Origin: Burkholderiaceae bacterium
GTDB taxonomy: Bacteria > Pseudomonadota > Gammaproteobacteria > Burkholderiales > Burkholderiaceae
NCBI GenBank assembly: GCA_947374315.1
Contig: CANCBK010000067.1
Location: 1-9,303 of the forward strand
Direction: 5' to 3'
Length of the DNA: 9,303 nt
The translations under genes were made by a program, and so were the position numbers. The notes beneath the pieces were generated by a model that made no database searches, had not been told where the DNA came from, and worked only from the letters and a program-made list of their open reading frames with translations. How positions within the stretch are numbered: position 1 is the stretch's first letter; each line of letters opens with the position of its first letter. Shown here one piece after another: positions 6,326-9,303 of this stretch.

Positions 6326-6816
6326 AGCAGTGGGGTCACTATTTCTTCTAAAGCTTTGTGGTCGATCTTGGGGTCACCTGTGAGTCCGTTCTTTCGAAGA
6401 ATGCCCTGCCTGTCAATGATGAATGTGCTTGGTATGCGCCAGATTCTTCCGTAGCCCGAGTAGTCCATTTGTTTTTTATCGGCAAATAAAAAGGAGTAGC
6501 TTTGCATCATTTTTTGAGCTTGCGCAAGATCCGATGGTTTATCCATCGTGATTGCTAGCACTTCAAATCCTTGTGCTTGATGTTTTTTTAGGTAGGCCTC
6601 AATGATAGGCATTTCTTCTCTGCAGGGCTCGCACCAGCTGGCCCAAAAGTTCACTAAAACAACTTTTCCTTTATTGGTATTGAGAGAGAAAGCCTTGCCA
6701 TCTAAAAGCGTTCCTTCTATATTGGGTGCAAGCTGCCCAACTTCAGGGCCGGCAAAGACTGCATTACAGAAGCAAGCAGTTAGCAGGATGAACAGAAGGG
6801 TACGGAATGTTTGCAT
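6322..6816 (-). CDS. TlpA-like periplasmic thioredoxin
   Basis: A 164-residue thioredoxin-fold protein of the TlpA/ResA group, acting as a thiol-disulfide reductant outside the cytoplasm. An N-terminal signal segment (about 1-22) is followed by the AhpC/TSA-Redoxin type start (VGQLAPNIEGTLLDGKAFSL), the active site WASWC62-E-P-C65 and the cis-proline IPST (P129). Length is normal for the family. The signal region can be read two ways: signal peptidase I cleavage after AVFA (A22), or a lipobox L12-T-A-C15, which would make it a lipoprotein. TlpA-type proteins keep copper-site cysteines reduced, for example in cytochrome oxidase CuA assembly. The divergent PCu(A)C gene, whose start is 42 bases away, points to that kind of job. 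The start is the ATG at 6816; a clear Shine-Dalgarno is missing. It is convergent with the barrel gene, with a 4-base overlap of the 3' ends. Confidence 0.92.
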   Translation of the reverse strand: MQTFRTLLFILLTACFCNAVFAGPEVGQLAPNIEGTLLDGKAFSLNTNKGKVVLVNFWASWCEPCREEMPIIEAYLKKHQAQGFEVLAITMDKPSDLAQAQKMMQSYSFLFADKKQMDYSGYGRIWRIPSTFIIDRQGILRKNGLTGDPKIDHKALEEIVTPLL

Positions 6817-6844
6817 TGCGATCAGTATTTCATGGAAATATATT
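6816..6844 (+). promoter_or_regulatory. Candidate promoter of the PCu(A)C gene
   Basis: TTGCGA (6816-6821) and TATATT (6839-6844) are 17 bases apart. The predicted start near 6851 would leave a leader of about 8 bases that would cut into the ribosome binding site, so another start a few bases earlier is possible. The -35 touches the start codon of the divergent TlpA gene. The whole divergent intergenic space is only 42 bases. Confidence 0.4.
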
Positions 6845-6858
6845 TACAGGAGAAAGTA

Positions 6859-7338
6859 ATGATAAATAGTAAATGGGTAATGAGTAAAAAACTTTTGGCA
6901 ATGAGTATCTTTGCCGCGGCAGCTTCTTTTGGTGTTTCCACTTATGCCCAGACTGCTAAAGTTGGCGGCTTGGAAGTAGAGGGCGCCTATACGCGGGCTA
7001 CGGTTCCTGGCCAGATGGCTGCGGGTGGCTTCATGAAAATTGAAAACAAGGGCGCTGCAGATCAATTGTTGTCTGCAAGCTCCCCAGTGGCCGGTGAAGT
7101 GCAGTTACATGAAATGTCCATGGAAGGGCAGGTCATGAAAATGCGTCAAGTAAAAGATATTACTATTCCAGCTGGCGGCGCTGTAGAGCTAAAGCCGGGT
7201 AGCTTTCATTTGATGTTTTTAAACATCAAGGCACCCTTAGCTGCGGGTGAAACAATTCCAGTCAAACTCAAGTTTGCGAAGGCCGGTGAGCTTGAGGTGA
7301 AATTTCCTGTTAAAGCGATGGGTGGTGGCATGCATTAA
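6859..7338 (+). CDS. PCu(A)C periplasmic copper chaperone
   Basis: A 159-residue exported protein with a signal peptide (basic N-terminus, hydrophobic 11-25, cleavage around TYA-Q31) and a complete PCu(A)C domain. The Cu(I)-binding signature is exact: H84-x10-M95-x21-H117-x-M119, with an extra M86, and the tail GGGMH adds further Met/His ligands. Proteins of this family carry periplasmic copper, commonly to the CuA site of cytochrome c oxidase together with Sco and a thioredoxin. The divergent TlpA-like gene fits that partnership, although no Sco or cox gene is in view. The start at 6859 was chosen because AGGAG (6848-6852) stands 6 bases upstream; an ATG at 6880 and a TTG at 6811 are in frame but less well supported. 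It ends before a bidirectional terminator. Confidence 0.94.
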   Translation: MINSKWVMSKKLLAMSIFAAAASFGVSTYAQTAKVGGLEVEGAYTRATVPGQMAAGGFMKIENKGAADQLLSASSPVAGEVQLHEMSMEGQVMKMRQVKDITIPAGGAVELKPGSFHLMFLNIKAPLAAGETIPVKLKFAKAGELEVKFPVKAMGGGMH

Positions 7339-7357
7339 TGCCAGGTACCCGAAGGGA

Positions 7358-7387
7358 AAAAGCCCCTGGATTTCTCTAGGGGCTTTT
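7358..7387. terminator. Bidirectional intrinsic terminator between PCu(A)C and ilvD
   Basis: AAAAGCCCCT (7358-7367) pairs perfectly with AGGGGCTTTT (7378-7387) around a 10-base loop. The + strand continues GTTTTG, and the A-run preceding the stem at 7357-7361 gives a T-run on the - strand. It serves the PCu(A)C gene on + and ilvD on -, which converge here. Confidence 0.9.
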
Positions 7388-7414
7388 GTTTTGCATCTTT
7401 GATATTTTAGATCT

Positions 7415-9103
7415 TTAATCCAGATTCAAATCCGTTACGGCACCTTTACTCGCGGTGCTGGCAAGATGGGCATATTTAGCTAACAAGCCGCGGGTATAAC
7501 GTGGTTTTGGTTGTACCCATGCCGCACGACGTTGAGCGATTTCTTCATCGCTGACATTGAGTTGAATGAGTAACTTGTGCGCATCGATGGTGACGGAGTC
7601 GCCTTCGTGGATCAACGCAATCACACCGCCTACGAATGCCTCAGGAGCAACGTGACCAACTACCATGCCCCAGGTGCCGCCGGAGAAGCGTCCGTCGGTA
7701 ATGAGGCCTACTGTCTCGCCTAAACCTTGACCAACCAGGGCCGAGGTGGGGGCAAGCATCTCGCGCATGCCAGGGCCTCCTTTAGGGCCTTCGTAACGAA
7801 TCACCATCACATCGCCATCTTTAATCTTTTGCGCCATGATGGCGGCCATTGCATCATCTTCAGAATCAAATACACGGGCAGGGCCGGTAATCGATGGATT
7901 CTTGAGGCCGGTAATTTTGGCAACACAGCCTTCAGGAGAAATATTGCCCTTCAGGATCGCTAGGTGACCTTGCTTGTATAAAGGATTATCAAGAGTGCGG
8001 ATCACTTTTTGATCTGCACGCGGCACCGATGGAACATCTTTCAATGTTTCGGCGATGGTTTTGCCGGTGATGGTGATGCAGTCACCATGCAAGAGTCCGC
8101 CGTCTAGCAACAGCTTCATCACTTGCGGAATACCGCCAGCTTGGTGCAGGTCGGTTGCTAAATACTGACCAGAAGGTTTCATATCCACGATCACTGGAAC
8201 GCGTTTACGGATGCGCTCAAAGTCATCAATCGTCCAGTCGATCTCCGCAGCGCTGGTAATAGCCAGGTAATGCAGTACGGCGTTTGTTGAGCCGCCCACC
8301 GCCATGATCACGCTGACTGCATTCTCAATAGATTTTTTAGTGATGATGTCGCGTGGACGCAGATTATTTTTAATGGCCTCAACTAAAACTAGAGCTGACT
8401 CATGGGCGCTAGATACTTTCTCGGCATCTTCATTGGCCATGGTAGAGGAGTAGGGCAAGCTCATTCCCAAGGCTTCAAATGAGGAGCTCATCGTATTGGC
8501 GGTATACATGCCGCCACAAGAGCCGCTACCTGGACAGGCATGTTGCTCTACGCCTTTGAGGTCAATTTCATTCATGCGGCCGGAAGTAAATTCACCAACG
8601 GCTTCAAACGCGGAAACAATGTTGAGGTCCTTACCTTTGTAGTGACCTGGCTTAATGGTTCCGCCATAAACATAAATGCTGGGTACATTGGTGCGTGCCA
8701 TCGCCATCATGCCGCCCGGCATATTTTTATCGCAACCGCCGATCACGACAACACCGTCTTGCCATAAGCCGTTAACGCAAGTTTCAATGCTGTCTGCAAT
8801 GACTTCGCGAGAAATAAGGGAGTACTTCATGCCCTCAGTGCCCATGCCGATACCATCAGATACTGTTGGGGTACCAAACATTTGCGCTTTTGCGCCAGCC
8901 TCTTCAAGTGCTGTTACTGCGGCATCAGCCAATTTCTGCAAACCACTATTGCAAGGGGTGATAGTGGAGTGACCATTCGCTACGCCAACCATCGGCTTGG
9001 AAAAATCCTTTTCTTGGTAGCCCATCGCGTAATACATTGAGCGATTGGGAGCGCGGGCAACCCCTTCAGTGACATTGCGTGAGCGTTCATTAAGGCGTTT
9101 CAT
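7415..9103 (-). CDS. ilvD: Dihydroxy-acid dehydratase
   Basis: A 562-residue cytoplasmic iron-sulfur enzyme. It dehydrates 2,3-dihydroxy-isovalerate and 2,3-dihydroxy-3-methylvalerate to the keto acids that precede valine/leucine and isoleucine. Signatures are unmistakable: C51 in [16 protein letters not shown] with C124 and the adjacent K125, [18 protein letters not shown] with C190/C196, and the C-terminal [11 protein letters not shown] with the catalytic serine. The three-cysteine spacing (C51, C124, C196) and length suit the ~560-residue [2Fe-2S] type found in plants, actinobacteria and Burkholderiales. The frame is open further upstream to 9160, but I chose the ATG at 9103: GGAG is at 9115-9118 (spacing 11, a little long), the extension [13 protein letters not shown]... 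does not look like IlvD, and [20 protein letters not shown] is the normal start. It converges with the PCu(A)C gene and is unrelated to it in function. Confidence 0.97.
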   Translation of the reverse strand: MKRLNERSRNVTEGVARAPNRSMYYAMGYQEKDFSKPMVGVANGHSTITPCNSGLQKLADAAVTALEEAGAKAQMFGTPTVSDGIGMGTEGMKYSLISREVIADSIETCVNGLWQDGVVVIGGCDKNMPGGMMAMARTNVPSIYVYGGTIKPGHYKGKDLNIVSAFEAVGEFTSGRMNEIDLKGVEQHACPGSGSCGGMYTANTMSSSFEALGMSLPYSSTMANEDAEKVSSAHESALVLVEAIKNNLRPRDIITKKSIENAVSVIMAVGGSTNAVLHYLAITSAAEIDWTIDDFERIRKRVPVIVDMKPSGQYLATDLHQAGGIPQVMKLLLDGGLLHGDCITITGKTIAETLKDVPSVPRADQKVIRTLDNPLYKQGHLAILKGNISPEGCVAKITGLKNPSITGPARVFDSEDDAMAAIMAQKIKDGDVMVIRYEGPKGGPGMREMLAPTSALVGQGLGETVGLITDGRFSGGTWGMVVGHVAPEAFVGGVIALIHEGDSVTIDAHKLLIQLNVSDEEIAQRRAAWVQPKPRYTRGLLAKYAHLASTASKGAVTDLNLD

Positions 9104-9259
9104 GCTGATATTGACTCCAGAAAAGAATGTGACGAAAAGCTCTATTGTGCCGTGAGACAACAGAGAATGCAGGGGTTTATGAGCTCATCCCCTTCATTTT
9201 CTGGTGCACTGCAATAAGCGGAATTCTTTATTGTATTTGCTGGCTGAGCTCTACTATTA
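9104..9259 (-). other. ilvD upstream leader without a gene
   Basis: About 155 bases between ilvD and its candidate promoter. I see no leader peptide rich in Ile, Val or Leu codons and no terminator-like hairpin with a T-run, so attenuation is not supported. A short symmetric element, the palindrome ATGAGCTCAT (9179-9188), is flanked by GGGG (9172-9175) and CCCC (9189-9192). Its meaning is unknown. Confidence 0.4.
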
Positions 9260-9274
9260 GCTATAAAGCTAATA
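9255..9274. promoter_or_regulatory. 20-bp dyad upstream of ilvD (possible operator)
   Basis: TATTAGCT (9255-9262), centre ATAA, AGCTAATA (9267-9274): perfect 8-bp arms. It overlaps the -10 of a candidate minus-strand promoter. A regulator gene divergent from ilvD might begin beyond the right edge, but that is outside the window and cannot be seen. Confidence 0.5.
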
Positions 9275-9288
9275 TCCTTCTATATCAA
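9260..9288 (-). promoter_or_regulatory. Candidate ilvD promoter
   Basis: On the - strand, TTGATA (9283-9288) and TATAGC (9260-9265) are separated by 17 bases. Transcription would begin near 9253 and give a leader of about 150 nt. The -35 is good and the -10 only fair. Confidence 0.4.
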
Positions 9289-9303
9289 GCTGCGGTACAT
9301 TGG

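Noticed and set aside
6811..6858. TTG start at 6811 for the PCu(A)C gene
   Set aside because: It would overlap the divergent TlpA start and put an unlikely segment before the signal peptide; AGGAG at 6848-6852 clearly selects the ATG at 6859.
8676..8972. 98-codon frame on the + strand within ilvD
   Set aside because: It is an antisense shadow of a highly conserved enzyme; no domain and no supporting signals.
9104..9160. 19-codon N-terminal extension of ilvD from the ATG at 9160
   Set aside because: The added residues do not resemble IlvD N-termini, and GGAG at 9115-9118 fits the ATG at 9103.
9165..9204. Tiny MKGMSS frame in the ilvD leader (minus strand)
   Set aside because: Six codons without branched-chain amino acid residues; does not resemble an attenuator leader peptide.

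Overview
The window reads as part of a betaproteobacterial chromosome. The gene set and protein wording (an ABC transporter/DUF1854 pair, an OxlT-type MFS protein, a DUF2946/TlpA/PCu(A)C copper group and a 562-residue IlvD) together with the moderate base composition point to Burkholderiales. Polynucleobacter or a close Burkholderiaceae relative is the best guess. This is an inference from protein flavour, not from a marker gene. All large genes are intact, and I see no insertion sequence, phage gene, tRNA, rRNA or CRISPR array.

Layout. Bases 115-2927 (+) hold a translationally coupled pair: an ABC exporter with an unusual N-terminal extension and zinc-ribbon-like cysteines, then a DUF1854 protein. 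In related bacteria this pair accompanies cyanophycin synthetases, but no cphA lies in the window. A perfect 13-bp inverted repeat follows (2949-2982). Bases 3006-3214 then form a compact unit missed by size-limited ORF calling: a good sigma70-like promoter overlapped by an inverted repeat, a strong ribosome binding site, a 34-codon reading frame and an intrinsic terminator. A 279-base gene-free stretch with two small dyads precedes an oxalate/formate-antiporter-like MFS gene (3494-4744), which has its own terminator.

Bases 4835-7338 look like a copper-handling locus. It begins with a small DUF2946 protein carrying a CPYC motif and a proline-rich C-terminus. Next, after a 69-nt structured spacer, comes an outer-membrane beta-barrel-like protein whose mature N-terminus would start with CxxCxC. 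A periplasmic TlpA-like thioredoxin lies on the opposite strand, its stop codon overlapping that of the barrel gene. Divergent from it is a PCu(A)C copper chaperone with a complete metal-binding motif. DUF2946 proteins have been described in Bordetella as copper-sensing upstream reading frames (CruR) that control the next gene through nascent-chain arrest and Rho. The features here (CPYC, proline pairs at the end, C-rich/G-poor 3' end, structured spacer) fit that model, but the reported RAPP arrest motif reads AAPP and the controlled gene would be a small barrel instead of a TonB-dependent receptor. This is the most interesting part of the window.

A bidirectional terminator separates the copper locus from ilvD (7415-9103, - strand), the branched-chain amino acid dihydroxy-acid dehydratase. 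Upstream of ilvD, about 200 bases without a gene contain a plausible minus-strand promoter overlapped by a 20-bp dyad.
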